Shown: positions 32,000-41,349, numbered from the stretch's first letter. The stretch is 64,000 bases of DNA from Streptomyces sp. MA5143a (GCF_900290235.1 NZ_OLMK01000021.1:79551-143550), one strand, 5' to 3'. The notes: generated by a model from the letters alone, not told the origin. Program-made: numbers and translations.

Positions 32000-32778
32000 G
32001 CGCGTTGGCGTACGACGGCGCGGCCATGCTCGGCCGTCAGCTGCGGCGGGCCCGGAACAATCCGGGGCTGCTGATCCTCACCCAGACGATGCCGATCTCG
32101 ATGCTGCTGTTCTTCGGGTACGTCTTCGGCAGCGCCCTCGCCGTGCCGGGCGAGGAGTACCGCCGGTTCCTGGTGCCCGGTCTGCTGGTCGCGACGGCGG
32201 CCGGCGGGATCATGACCGGCATGTTCCAGGCCGCGCAGGACACCCACCGGGGCGTGATGGACCGCTTCCGCACCCTGCCGATGAGCCGGGCCGCCGTCCC
32301 GCTCGGCCAGGTCGCGGCGGACCTCGTCCTCACGGCCGCGGGGACGGCGCCGTTCCTGCTGGTCGGACTGGCGGTGGGCTGGCGGATCGAGGGCGGCGCG
32401 CTCGCGGCGGCCGGCGCGTTCGCCCTGCTGCTGCTGTTCCGGTTCACGGCGGTGTGGATCGGTGTCTTCCTGGGCCTGCTCACCCGCAACGAGGAAGCGG
32501 CCGGCCAACTGGGCGGGGCCACCTTCCTGTTGCCGCTGCTGTCCAGCGCGTACATCCCGACCGAGGGTCTGCCGGGCTGGCTGCGCACCGCCGCCGAATG
32601 GAACCCGATCAGCGCGGTCACCACGGCCCTGCGCGACCTGTTCGGGAACGCGCCCGTCCCCGACGGCGCCGCCTGGCCTGTCGCCCATCCGATCGCCGGT
32701 TCCCTGGCCTGGTGCGCCGTCCTCCTCGCGGTGTTCGTACCGCTCGCGGTCAGGACGTACGCGGCCGGCCCCAGATGA
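31996..32778 (+). CDS. ABC-2 type permease, DrrB type
   Basis: A 260-residue membrane protein with six predicted helices. It has the ABC-2 layout: LRRARNNPGLLILTQTMPISMLLFFGYVFG, a periplasmic loop with EEYRRFLVPGLLVATA, and the late motif LPLLSSAYIPTEGLPGWLRTAAEWNPISAVTTALRDLF. Together with the upstream ATPase it forms a homodimeric-type exporter, probably for a hydrophobic drug or secondary metabolite. It overlaps the ATPase gene by four bases. A 10-bp hairpin follows the stop codon. Confidence 0.92.
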   Translation: MSALAYDGAAMLGRQLRRARNNPGLLILTQTMPISMLLFFGYVFGSALAVPGEEYRRFLVPGLLVATAAGGIMTGMFQAAQDTHRGVMDRFRTLPMSRAAVPLGQVAADLVLTAAGTAPFLLVGLAVGWRIEGGALAAAGAFALLLLFRFTAVWIGVFLGLLTRNEEAAGQLGGATFLLPLLSSAYIPTEGLPGWLRTAAEWNPISAVTTALRDLFGNAPVPDGAAWPVAHPIAGSLAWCAVLLAVFVPLAVRTYAAGPR

Positions 32779-32780
32779 CC

Positions 32781-32807
32781 TCCGGCCCGTTCGGGGGACG
32801 GGCCGGA
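32781..32807 (+). terminator. terminator of the ABC exporter operon
   Basis: TCCGGCCCGT pairs with ACGGGCCGGA (10 bp) around a 7-nt loop, three bases after the permease stop. Confidence 0.7.
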
Positions 32808-32908
32808 CCCAGCGGCTTCCGGCCCGCTCCGGCGGGGTGGGCCGCAGGCCGGTGTACCGGGGCGTGACGCTCGGCACGCCCTGCTGACAACGACACCCCG
32901 CCGGGGAC

Positions 32909-34132
32909 ATGATCCACGGCATGCGCTCAACTACCGGCACCGGCGATCCCCTGCCCCTCGACGGCCTCACCGTCGTCGCCGTCGAGCAGGCCGTGGCGGC
33001 CCCCTTCGCCACCCGGCAGCTCGCCGACCTCGGCGCCCGTGTGATCAAGGTCGAGCGGGTGGACGGCGGTGACTTCGCGCGCGGCTACGACACCGCCGCC
33101 CGGGGCCTCGCCTCCCATTTCGTGTGGTGCAACCGGGGCAAGGAGTCCCTGGCCCTCGATCTGAAGGACCCGCGCGGCCTGGACGTCGTACGGCGGCTGG
33201 TGGCGGACGCGGACGTGTTCGTGCAGAACCTCGCGCACGGCGCGGCGGCCCGCCTCGGTCTGGACGCCGCCGCCCTGTGCGCCGCGCACCCCCGGCTGAT
33301 CGCGGTGGACATCTCCGGCTACGGGGCGTCCGGACCGTACGCGGACAAGCGGGCGTACGACATGCTCGTGCAGTGCGAGGCCGGGCTGGTGTCGGTGACG
33401 GGCACCCCGGAGCAACCGGTGAAGGCGGGTATCCCGGCGGCGGACATCGCCGCCGGGATGTACGCGTTCTCGGGGGTCCTCGCGGCGCTCCTCCGCCGGG
33501 GCACCACCGGGCGGGGCGGGCCGGTGGAGGTGTCGATGCTGGAGGCGCTCGCCGAGTGGATGGGGCACCCGCTGCACCACACCCTGCACGGCGGCACTCC
33601 CCCGGTGCGGACGGGTATCGCCCACGCGGTGATCGCGCCCTACGACGCCTATCCGACGGCGGACGGCGCCCGGGTGCTGCTGTCGGTGCAGAACGACCGC
33701 GAGTGGCGACGGCTCGCCGAACGGGTGCTGGGGCGACCCGAGTTGGCCGATGACCCGGCGTTCGCGACCAACCCGGCCCGGGTCGCGCACCGGGACCGTA
33801 CGGACGAGGCGGTGGCGCGGGCGCTGGGCGCCCTGGACGCGGACGAGGCGGTGGCGCGGCTGGAGGCGGCCGGGATCGCCTGCGCACGCCTGCGGGACGT
33901 GCACGACCTGGCGGAGCATCCGCAGCTGGCGGCCCGGGACCGGTGGCGGGAAGTGGGGTCACCGGTGGGGCCGCTCAGGGCGTTGCTGCCGCCCATCACG
34001 CTGCCGGGCGGGGACGAGGCACGGATGGGGGCGGTACCCGCGCTCGGGGAGCACACCGAGTCGCTGCTGCGCGCCGTGGGGATGACGGGCGACGAGATCG
34101 CAGCGCTGCGCCGGGACGGTGTGATCGCCTGA
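32909..34132 (+). CDS. CaiB/BaiF-family CoA transferase (family III)
   Basis: A 407-residue CoA transferase. The N-terminal part (LDGLTVVAVEQAVAAPFATRQLADLGARVIKVE) gives the CoA-binding fold; the catalytic aspartate is Asp151 in KRAYDMLVQCEAG. RGKESLALDLKDPRG is also typical. Such enzymes move CoA between carboxylic acids such as formate/oxalate, carnitine or aromatic acids. No dedicated acid pathway gene is adjacent, so the substrate is not evident. It lies between the ABC operon terminator and an unknown small gene on the other strand. Confidence 0.92.
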   Translation: MIHGMRSTTGTGDPLPLDGLTVVAVEQAVAAPFATRQLADLGARVIKVERVDGGDFARGYDTAARGLASHFVWCNRGKESLALDLKDPRGLDVVRRLVADADVFVQNLAHGAAARLGLDAAALCAAHPRLIAVDISGYGASGPYADKRAYDMLVQCEAGLVSVTGTPEQPVKAGIPAADIAAGMYAFSGVLAALLRRGTTGRGGPVEVSMLEALAEWMGHPLHHTLHGGTPPVRTGIAHAVIAPYDAYPTADGARVLLSVQNDREWRRLAERVLGRPELADDPAFATNPARVAHRDRTDEAVARALGALDADEAVARLEAAGIACARLRDVHDLAEHPQLAARDRWREVGSPVGPLRALLPPITLPGGDEARMGAVPALGEHTESLLRAVGMTGDEIAALRRDGVIA

Positions 34133-34162
34133 GCGCGGGCTTCCTGCTGAAGAACCTTGGTG

Positions 34163-34429
34163 CTAGCGGCTGCCGAAGAGCGAGCGGCGCAACCGCCTCA
34201 GGGGCGCGAACAGCGAGACTCGACCGACGCGGGTGTCCTTGGCGGCACGCTTCTCGTGCGGGGAACGCGCCGTTATCTCGCGCATCAGCGAGGTCGCCTC
34301 GGCCGTCTCGCGCTGCGGCACGGCGGGGCCGCTCAGCACCGAGAGATGGCGGTCGAGGCGCGAACTGGTCGCACTGCTCCCGCAAGTGATCGCAGGGACT
34401 CGCGCCCTACGGACTGTTATCTGTTCCAT
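34163..34429 (-). CDS. small basic protein, 88 aa, unknown
   Basis: The protein starts MEQITVRRARVPAITCGSSATSSRLDRHL and ends in a strongly basic, hydrophobic tail (LFAPLRRLRRSLFGSR) that could lie on the membrane surface. GGGGAG precedes the ATG by four bases. No family recognised. It lies directly downstream of the anti-sigma gene on the same strand (115-bp gap), so it may belong to that transcript. Codon usage is acceptable but not strong, so confidence is moderate. Confidence 0.55.
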   Translation of the reverse strand: MEQITVRRARVPAITCGSSATSSRLDRHLSVLSGPAVPQRETAEATSLMREITARSPHEKRAAKDTRVGRVSLFAPLRRLRRSLFGSR

Positions 34430-34544
34430 GTCACTCCCCACCCGTTCGAGTCCACCCGGCCCGGGCAGCGTAACCATATCGCCCCACCCGAGCACTCGGG
34501 AATCACGGTCTCGGTATACACCTACCCCGTAAGGGCGTTGTCGA

Positions 34545-35348
34545 TTACTCTCCGAATCCAACTGATTTCAGGGCGAGTTGGACAATCGGCTGGCTGGTGG
34601 GTTGCGTTGACCCCCCGTCGGGCTCGACGGTCACGGCGAGTGACGTCGCATCGGTGTCCAATCCGTTCGTGACCAAGGGCGTGTCGCCGTCGAAGAGGCC
34701 CAGGGAGCGTGGTTGCACGTCGGGGCGCATGAGCCAGAGCTGGTGCACCCGGTCGCGGGGGAGGTCCTCGAATCCGGCGAGCGTCACGATCGCGCGCCCC
34801 TCCTCGGCGGAAGCGATCACTCCGATTCCGTTGCCCTCCGCGTCCTGTTCCCGGGTCGCCCGGACATCCGGCGCGGTGAGAACGTGGGCGATCTCACGTG
34901 ACTGCGCGCGCTCCGCGTCCAGCTGATCCTGTGTCCGGTTCGCCTCGACGGCGAAGAGCGACGCCACGACGAGCGCGCCGGCGGCGGTCACGGTGGCGAG
35001 CGGCATGAACAACGGGCGCATCCGGGGCGTACGGGCGCGCGCCTTCGGCGGTGGCGCGGTGCCCCAGACGTGCGGCGGCAGATGCTGCTGGGGCCGCGCC
35101 TGCGCCGGGGCCTCCTGAGGAGTGCTCCGCACGGCGGCCAGCACCCGGTCGCGCATCGCGGCCGGCGCGGGAACGGCCGTCGACCAGGCGAGGCGGACCG
35201 CGTCCTCCGCCAGGGCGCGCACCTCGGCGGGGCAGCGGTCGCAGCGCTCCAGGTGCTTCTCGAAGCGGCGGCGCTCGTCGGGTTCCAGGGCGTCGAGGGC
35301 GTAGGGGGCGGCGAGCGAGTGGAGGTCCTCGCGGCGGAACAGGCTCAT
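34545..35348 (-). CDS. rskA: RskA-type anti-sigma factor
   Basis: A 267-residue membrane regulator. The cytoplasmic N-terminus carries the zinc-type anti-sigma motif HLERCDRC (His, then Cys-x2-Cys) within LHSLAAPYALDALEPDERRRFEKHLERC. A Pro-rich segment leads to one membrane helix (LATVTAAGALVVASLFAVEA), then an extracytoplasmic RskA domain with VTLAGFEDLPRDRVHQLWLMRPD and SLGLFDGDTPLV. It holds the SigK-type sigma factor inactive until released, usually by regulated proteolysis. It follows the sigma gene by 82 bp. Confidence 0.9.
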   Translation of the reverse strand: MSLFRREDLHSLAAPYALDALEPDERRRFEKHLERCDRCPAEVRALAEDAVRLAWSTAVPAPAAMRDRVLAAVRSTPQEAPAQARPQQHLPPHVWGTAPPPKARARTPRMRPLFMPLATVTAAGALVVASLFAVEANRTQDQLDAERAQSREIAHVLTAPDVRATREQDAEGNGIGVIASAEEGRAIVTLAGFEDLPRDRVHQLWLMRPDVQPRSLGLFDGDTPLVTNGLDTDATSLAVTVEPDGGSTQPTSQPIVQLALKSVGFGE

Positions 35349-35430
35349 GCCGCCCCTCCCTCGGGCACCCGGGCGCGGGGCGCGGTGGAACCGAACGGGG
35401 CCTCCTGCACCACGAGGCCGATCAGGACGC

Positions 35431-35973
35431 TCATGCGACTCCTCCCAGGCATTCGCGCAGCCGTGTGAGTCCGTCGCGCATACGGGTCTTGACCGTGCCG
35501 AGGGGCAGCGAGAGCCGCTCGGCCACTTCACGGTAGGTGTAGCCGTCGTAGTAGGCGAGGGTGACCGACTCGCGTTGGAGCGCGGTGAGCCGTTCCAGGC
35601 AGTGGCGCACCCACTGGCGTTCGAGGCCCGCCTCGACCTCCTCGGCGACCTGGTCGAAGGCGGTGTCGTGGGCCCGGCGGCCCTCGCGCTGCTCGCGCTC
35701 GGTGGCGGCGCGGGCGCTGCGCACCCGGTCCACCGCGCGCCGGTGGGCGACGGTGAGGATCCAGGACAGGGCGCTGCCTCGGGCGGGGTCGAAGCGGCCG
35801 GCGGAGCGCCAGAGTTCGAGCAGCACCTCCTGAGCCACCTCCTCCGACTGCGCGGGGTCGCGTACGACCCGGCGCACCAGACCGAACACCGGTCCGGACA
35901 CCAGGGTGTACAGCTCCTCGAAGGCCCGCTGGTCACCTCCGGCCACCCGGACCAGAAGTTTGTCCGCCTCCAC
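35431..35973 (-). CDS. sigK: ECF RNA polymerase sigma factor, SigK type
   Basis: A 180-residue group 4 sigma factor with a GTG start behind GGGGGAG. Region 2 contains DQRAFEELYTLVSGPVFGLVRRVVRDPAQSEEVAQEVLLELWR; region 4 contains ALQRESVTLAYYDGYTYREVAERLSLPLGTVKTRMRDGLTRL. The downstream gene encodes an RskA-type anti-sigma factor, the partner of SigK in mycobacteria and streptomycetes. The DUF4331, TPR and NicO genes are divergent from it across 327 bp and are candidate targets. Confidence 0.92.
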   Translation of the reverse strand: MEADKLLVRVAGGDQRAFEELYTLVSGPVFGLVRRVVRDPAQSEEVAQEVLLELWRSAGRFDPARGSALSWILTVAHRRAVDRVRSARAATEREQREGRRAHDTAFDQVAEEVEAGLERQWVRHCLERLTALQRESVTLAYYDGYTYREVAERLSLPLGTVKTRMRDGLTRLRECLGGVA

Positions 35974-36300
35974 TCGCTCCCCCTCGCCTCCGGCCGAGCA
36001 CGGCCATCCCCGCGCGTAAGGCATTCGCAACCGCCCCACCTCCGGATGGGGTTACGGATCAGCGTGCCCAAAACGCGGGTCCCCCGTCGACGAATCCGAT
36101 CGGATCCGGCCGGATCGGGTCCTGACGGGCTCCGGACGGGGTCGGGACGGGCTCCGAACACGATCTCGATCGAGGAATCCCGTTCTCCGCTGAGACAACC
36201 TTTCAAACGCGCCGTAAGAACGTTTGGGATTCGACCAATCCACCCTGCCGACCGCTCCGAATGGCGTTCGTCAGGCAAGTTGGGACAGAGGACGGACGGC
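35974..36300. other. divergent sigK / DUF4331 promoter region
   Basis: No gene is visible in these 327 bases. They contain the perfect palindrome GATCCGGCCGGATC (36103-36116), two copies of GACGGGCTCCG near 36125 and 36143, and CAAACG/CGTTTG arms 11 bp apart at 36204-36226, which may mark binding sites for the cassette. Confidence 0.5.
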
Positions 36301-37824
36301 ATGACGACACCTACTTCCAAGAGCGGCGCGGGGCGGCGGAGCATCGCGGCCCTCATCTGTGCTTCGCTGGCCGCCGGAGGGCTCGCAGCCGCCGGCGTGA
36401 CCGTGCTGGGGCCGGGGACGGCCTCCGCCTCCAGCCACCGTGAGGCCCCGCTGATCTCGGGGGAGCCGCAGTTCGACAACACCGACGTGTACGCGTTCGT
36501 CAGCCCGGACAGGCCGGACACGACGACGATCGTCGCGAACTGGATCCCCTTCGAGGAGCCGGCGGGCGGACCGAACTTCTTCCCGTTCTCCGAGGAAGCC
36601 CAGTACGACATCCGCGTCGACCAGGACGGCGACGCGAAGGAAGACCTGATCTTCCGCTACACGTTCGACACCAAGACGAAGAACGACCGTACGTTCCTGT
36701 ACAACACGGGTGTCGTGGAGAGCCTGGACGACCCGGACCTCAACATCACGCAGACGTACGACATCGAGCTGATCAAGCTGCGGGACCGCCGCCCGGTGTC
36801 CCGCACGAAGCTCGCCGACGACGTGTGGGTGGCGCCCTCCAACGTCGGCAAGGCCTCGATGCCGAACTTCAAGAAGCTGCGCGACGACGCCGTCTACAAG
36901 ACCGCGAGCGGTGTGACGACGTTCGCCGGCCAGGCCGACGACCCGTTCTTCCTGGACCTGCGCGTCTTCGACCTGCTGTACGGCGGTGACCTCTCCGAGG
37001 TCGGGCGGGACACCCTCAAGGGCTACAACGTCAACTCGATCGCGCTCCAGGTGCCGAGCGCGGCGCTCGCCTACTCCAAGGACCAGCCGATCGTCGGCAT
37101 ATGGTCGACGACGCAGCGCAAGGGCGCCAACGGCCGCTTCCACCAGGTCTCGCGCCTCGGCATGCCGCTGGTGAACGAGGTCGTCAACCCGCTGAAGGAC
37201 AAGGACCGGTTCAACGCGTCCTCGCCCACGGAGGACGCCCAGTTCCTGAAGAACGTCACCGAGCCGGAGCTGCCGAAGCTGATCGAGGCGATCTACAAGA
37301 TCCCCGCCCCGAAGACGCCGCGCAACGACCTCGTCGACGTCTTCCTGAAGGGTGTCGAGGGCCTCAACCAGCCGCCGCGCGTGACCCCGTCGGAGCAGCT
37401 GCGCCTCAACACCTCCATCAAGCCCACCGCGAAGCCGAAGCGGCTCGGTGTCCTCGACGGTGACAACCAGGGCTTCCCGAACGGGCGCCGGCTCACCGAC
37501 GACGTGATCGACATCGCGCTCCAGGTGGTCGAGGGCGAACTGGTCGGCGCCAAGAACGACCTGGGCGACGCGGTCGACAAGAACGACAAGAAGTTCGGCA
37601 AGTCCTTCCCGTACGTCGGTCTGCCGACGGCCGGTTCGCGGGGCAAGACGGTCAAGGGCAACACCACGAACAACGTGCGCAGCGCGCTGGGCGGTGGCGT
37701 CGAGGCCGGCACGGACGACACCACGCTGATCGCGGCCTCCGCGGGTGCCGGCGCGGTCGGTGTCCTGCTCATCGGCTCGGGCCTGCTGTGGTGGCGCCGC
37801 CGGAACGACCGGGCCTACTACTAG
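36301..37824 (+). CDS. DUF4331 surface protein with C-terminal membrane anchor
   Basis: A 507-residue exported protein. A signal peptide (GRRSIAALICASLAAGGLAAAGVTVL ... ASA) is followed directly by SSHREAPLISGEPQFDNTDVYAF, the hallmark opening of DUF4331. The domain fills most of the protein and ends before a single C-terminal helix (AASAGAGAVGVLLIGSGLLWWRRRNDRAYY) that anchors it with a short basic tail. The function is unknown; the conserved SHREAP and D-rich segments could bind metal. It heads a presumed operon with a TPR protein and a His-rich NicO-type transporter and is divergent from sigK. Confidence 0.88.
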   Translation: MTTPTSKSGAGRRSIAALICASLAAGGLAAAGVTVLGPGTASASSHREAPLISGEPQFDNTDVYAFVSPDRPDTTTIVANWIPFEEPAGGPNFFPFSEEAQYDIRVDQDGDAKEDLIFRYTFDTKTKNDRTFLYNTGVVESLDDPDLNITQTYDIELIKLRDRRPVSRTKLADDVWVAPSNVGKASMPNFKKLRDDAVYKTASGVTTFAGQADDPFFLDLRVFDLLYGGDLSEVGRDTLKGYNVNSIALQVPSAALAYSKDQPIVGIWSTTQRKGANGRFHQVSRLGMPLVNEVVNPLKDKDRFNASSPTEDAQFLKNVTEPELPKLIEAIYKIPAPKTPRNDLVDVFLKGVEGLNQPPRVTPSEQLRLNTSIKPTAKPKRLGVLDGDNQGFPNGRRLTDDVIDIALQVVEGELVGAKNDLGDAVDKNDKKFGKSFPYVGLPTAGSRGKTVKGNTTNNVRSALGGGVEAGTDDTTLIAASAGAGAVGVLLIGSGLLWWRRRNDRAYY

Positions 37825-37832
37825 GCCCACCC

Positions 37833-37857
37833 GGCCGGGCCCCGCGGGGGCCCGGCC
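37833..37857 (+). terminator. hairpin after the DUF4331 gene
   Basis: GGCCGGGCCCC and GGGGCCCGGCC form an 11-bp stem with a 3-nt loop, 8 bases after the stop. It may terminate or attenuate transcription before the TPR gene. Confidence 0.65.
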
Positions 37858-37954
37858 CACCGACCGGCGCGGTCCGCTCGTATCCATCCCCCACGGCGGG
37901 CCGCGCCCCACCGACGTCACCACCGTTGCTCGGCAAGGACTTTGAGGAGAGGGC

Positions 37955-39499
37955 ATGTCCCCGCGTACGAACGACAGCGCGTCGCAGGACGGACGTCCGC
38001 GCCCCGACGAGGGGGCTCCCGAGGCCGACGGTCACGAGATCGCCGAGGCCGGTGCCGACGCCGTCGCCGTCGCCGAGTCCGGTGGCCAGTCCGGTGCCGA
38101 GGCCGAGTCCGGTGGCCAGTCCGGTGCCGAGGCCGAGTCCGGTGCCGAGTCCGGGGGCGTCGTGCCCGTTCGTGAGCCCGCGCGGGGGCGGTTGCTGCGG
38201 CTCACCGCGTGCGCTGCCGCGCTGGCCGTCGCGTTCACCGGGTTCGCGATCGCGCTGGGCGCCCGGGACGACAACGGGCCGGTCGCCCTCTCCTCCGCGC
38301 CGGGGCTCCCGGCGGCACAGCTCGCCGGCGGGGACCTGGACACGTCGGTCAAGGCGTTGCAGGCCCACCTCAAGGACCAGCCGCGGGACTTCGGCTCCTG
38401 GTCGACGCTCGGCCTCGCCTATGTGGAGCAGGCCCGCACCAAGGGCGACCCCTCCCGCTACCCGCAGGCCGAGAAGGCCCTGAACCGTTCCCTGAAGCTG
38501 CGCCCGGACAACGACCCGGCCCTCGCCGGCCTCGCCGCGCTCGCCGCGGCCCGGCACGAGTTCGAGGACGCCCTGCGCTACGCGGACCGTGCCCTCAAGG
38601 AGAACCCGTACAGCGAACGGGCGTTGTGCAGCCGGATCGACGCCCTCGTCGAACTCGGCCGCTACGACGAGGCGTTGAAAGCGGCGAAGCTCGCCGACAC
38701 CCGCCGCCCCGGCATCCCCGTGTTCACCCGCTACGCCTATGTGCACGAGCTGCGCGGCGACGTGAAGACCGCCCGTCGCGTCCTGCGGCAGGCGCTCGAC
38801 TCGGCGGTCACGCGGGGCGACATCGCCTACGTGGCCACCCAGCTCGGCCAACTCGCGTGGAAGCAGGGCGACGTCAGGACGGCGCTCGACCACTACGCGC
38901 GCGCCCTGGGCGCCGACGACACCTACCTCCCCGCCCTGGAGGGCCGCGCCCGTGCCCAGGCCGCGAGCGGCGACACCACCGAGGCCGTCCGCGGACTCGA
39001 ACAGGTCGTGTCCGCCTACCCGCTGCCGGGCCCGCTGGTCCTCCTCGGCGAGCTGTACGACGCGAAGGGCGACAAGTCGGCGGCCCGCGACCAGTACGCA
39101 CTGGTGAACGCCTACACCGCGATCGCCCGCGCCAACGGCGTGAACGCCGACCTCGACACGGCGCTGGCCGCAGCCGACCACGGCGACAGGAAGGCCGCCC
39201 TGCGCGCGGCCGAGGCCGAGTGGAAGCGCCGCGAGACGGTCCACACGGCGGACGCCCTCGCCTGGGCCCTGCACGTCAACGGCCGCGACGAGGAGGCCCT
39301 TCCGTACGCCCGGCGGGCCACCGCTCCCGGCTACAAGGACGCCACGTTCCTCTACCACCGGGGGATGGTCGAGTACGGCGCCGGCGAGAAGAAGGCCGCG
39401 AAGGCCTCCCTCGAGGCGGCACTCGATCTGAACCCCGGCTTCGCCCCGCGCGGCGCCGCCGAGGCCCGTAAGACCCTGAAGGCTCTGGAGGCCAAGTGA
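37955..39499 (+). CDS. membrane-anchored tetratricopeptide-repeat protein
   Basis: A 514-residue protein. The acidic N-terminus holds a tandem repeat of the ten-residue unit ESGGQSGAEA, then one helix (LLRLTACAAALAVAFTGFAIALGA, about 80-103) anchors a long extracytoplasmic TPR solenoid: WSTLGLAYVEQARTKGDPSRYPQAEKALNRSLKLRPDN and several further helix pairs to the end. TPR domains assemble protein complexes. The gene overlaps the NicO-type gene by four bases, so the two are co-translated and probably interact. Confidence 0.88.
   Translation: MSPRTNDSASQDGRPRPDEGAPEADGHEIAEAGADAVAVAESGGQSGAEAESGGQSGAEAESGAESGGVVPVREPARGRLLRLTACAAALAVAFTGFAIALGARDDNGPVALSSAPGLPAAQLAGGDLDTSVKALQAHLKDQPRDFGSWSTLGLAYVEQARTKGDPSRYPQAEKALNRSLKLRPDNDPALAGLAALAAARHEFEDALRYADRALKENPYSERALCSRIDALVELGRYDEALKAAKLADTRRPGIPVFTRYAYVHELRGDVKTARRVLRQALDSAVTRGDIAYVATQLGQLAWKQGDVRTALDHYARALGADDTYLPALEGRARAQAASGDTTEAVRGLEQVVSAYPLPGPLVLLGELYDAKGDKSAARDQYALVNAYTAIARANGVNADLDTALAAADHGDRKAALRAAEAEWKRRETVHTADALAWALHVNGRDEEALPYARRATAPGYKDATFLYHRGMVEYGAGEKKAAKASLEAALDLNPGFAPRGAAEARKTLKALEAK
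38072..38150 (+). repeat. 30-bp tandem repeat in the TPR gene
   Basis: A 30-bp unit beginning GCCGAGTCCGGTGGCCAGTC occurs twice exactly (38072-38101, 38102-38131) and once in part, encoding the Glu/Ser/Gly-rich N-terminal segment. Confidence 0.85.
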
Positions 39500-41349
39500 C
39501 TGCCCCTCGGCGCCTGTTCGCCTCCTGCGCGGCGGTCCTCACGGCCGCCTGCGCCCTGGTGCTCGTGCCCAGCGGAACCGCGAGCGCGCACCCGCTGGGC
39601 AACTTCACCGTCAACCGGTACGACGGCCTGGTCGCCGCCCCCGGTCAGCTCAGGATCCTCCATGTGGAGGACCTGGCGGAGATTCCCGCCACCCAGGCGG
39701 AGCCCGCCATCGAGCGCCGGGGCAGGGCGGGGTGGGCCCGTGAGCGGTGCGCGACGGCCGCCGGGGACACCGAGGTGACGGTCGACGGACGGGCCGTCGA
39801 GGTGACCGTCGCGTCGAGCCGGGCCCAGGAGCGGCCGGGCCAGGCCGGGCTGAAGACGCTCCGCGTGGAGTGCCGGCTGAGGGCCGCCCTGCCGGACCGG
39901 GCCGTCGACGTGCGCTTCCACGCCGCCGTGGACTCCGGACCCGGCTGGCGCGAGGTCACCGCGCAGGGCGACCGGATGACCCTGACCGGGTCGGACGTGC
40001 CGAAGGAGTCGGTGTCGGACCGGCTGACCGACTACCCCCAGGAACTGCTCCAGTCCCCCGAGGACACCGCGACCGCCTCCCTCCAGGTGCGGCCCGGCGG
40101 TCCCGCGCTGGCGGAGCGCGAGGGCGACGCGCCGGGGGCCTCGATCCTCCCGCGCGGCGCGGACCGCTGGACCCGGGCCCTGGACGACCTGGTCTCCAGC
40201 CACGAGCTCACCCTCGGCTTCGGGGCGCTGGCCTTCGGCATCGCCCTGTTCCTCGGCGCGATGCACGCGCTCGCCCCGGGCCACGGCAAGACACTCATGG
40301 CCGCGACCGCCGCCGCCCGCGACCGGGCCCGGATGCGCGATGTGCTGCCCATGGCCGCGTCGGTGACGATCACCCACACCCTGGGCGTGGTCGCCCTCGG
40401 CCTGCTGGTCCTCGCCGGCTCCGCCGCCGCCCCGTCCGTCATCACCTGGCTCGGCATCGCGAGCGGCCTCTTCGTGATGACGGCGGGCGTGACCCTGGCC
40501 CGCCGCGCCTGGCTGAACCGCAAGCTGACGCTGATGCCGGGGCACGGACATGGACATGAGCACGGGCACGACCACGACCACGACCATGACCACGGTCACG
40601 GACACGGTCACTCCCACAGTCATGGTCACGGTCACTCCCACGGCCACGGCCACGGGAGCGGCCACTCCCCCACGCACGACCACGCGCCCGAGCCCGAGCC
40701 CCAGAAGCAGCTCGTCCTCGCCCACGCGCACCCCCGCACACACGGCGAAGCCCACGCGCACACCCACGCCCCCGAAACGGCCCCGGTCAAGTCGCACACC
40801 CACAGCCACGGCACCGCCCACGAGCACGGCCATGACCACGGGCACCAGCACGGTCACGTCCACAGCCACGACCACGACCACGACGCGTCCCACAGCCACA
40901 GCCACAGTCACGACCATGACCACACCCCCGCCCCCAAGCGTTCGCTGCTCGGCGGTGGTCTGACCCACACCCATGGTGGTTTCACCCACACCCACCCCAC
41001 CGCGCCCACCCTGCGCGGCACGATCCTGCTCGGTTTCGCGGGCGGCATGGTGCCGAGCCCCTCCGCGGTGGTCGTGCTGGTCGGCGCGGCGGCGATGGGC
41101 AAGGCGTGGTTCGGTCTGCTGCTGGTGCTGGCGTACGGCATCGGTCTGGCGCTCACGCTGACCGCGGCCGGGTACGCCGTGGTGAAGGCGGGCGGCTGGG
41201 CGGCGCGCGTGATGGACAAGGGCCAGGGCCGGCTCGGCGGCCCCACCGCGGCGCTGGTCCGCCGTACCGTCCCGCTGGCGTCGGCGCTGCTGGTTGTCGC
41301 CCTGGGGGCGGGTTTGGTGTTCAAGGGGGCGGCATCCGCGTTCCTCTGA
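39496..41349 (+). CDS. NicO/HupN-like metal transporter with a very His-rich loop
   Basis: A 617-residue membrane protein with a GTG start. A signal peptide ends before HPLGNFTVNRYDGLVAAPGQL, which opens an extracytoplasmic domain of about 190 residues. Six or so helices follow in two groups (LGFGALAFGIALFLGAMHALAPGHGKTLMAATAAARD and GFAGGMVPSPSAVVVLVGAAAMG), the NicO nickel/cobalt transporter pattern with HALAPGHGK. Between them, from about residue 349 to 500, lies a loop dominated by His with Gly, Asp and Thr, suited to bind Ni2+, Co2+ or Zn2+. Direction of transport is uncertain. It is co-translated with the TPR gene. Confidence 0.85.
   Translation: MTAPRRLFASCAAVLTAACALVLVPSGTASAHPLGNFTVNRYDGLVAAPGQLRILHVEDLAEIPATQAEPAIERRGRAGWARERCATAAGDTEVTVDGRAVEVTVASSRAQERPGQAGLKTLRVECRLRAALPDRAVDVRFHAAVDSGPGWREVTAQGDRMTLTGSDVPKESVSDRLTDYPQELLQSPEDTATASLQVRPGGPALAEREGDAPGASILPRGADRWTRALDDLVSSHELTLGFGALAFGIALFLGAMHALAPGHGKTLMAATAAARDRARMRDVLPMAASVTITHTLGVVALGLLVLAGSAAAPSVITWLGIASGLFVMTAGVTLARRAWLNRKLTLMPGHGHGHEHGHDHDHDHDHGHGHGHSHSHGHGHSHGHGHGSGHSPTHDHAPEPEPQKQLVLAHAHPRTHGEAHAHTHAPETAPVKSHTHSHGTAHEHGHDHGHQHGHVHSHDHDHDASHSHSHSHDHDHTPAPKRSLLGGGLTHTHGGFTHTHPTAPTLRGTILLGFAGGMVPSPSAVVVLVGAAAMGKAWFGLLLVLAYGIGLALTLTAAGYAVVKAGGWAARVMDKGQGRLGGPTAALVRRTVPLASALLVVALGAGLVFKGAASAFL

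Noticed and set aside
40546..40990. A CRISPR-like or satellite repeat in the NicO gene
   Set aside because: The repetitive CAC/CAT pattern is simply codon repetition in a His-rich loop, without spacers or a fixed unit.
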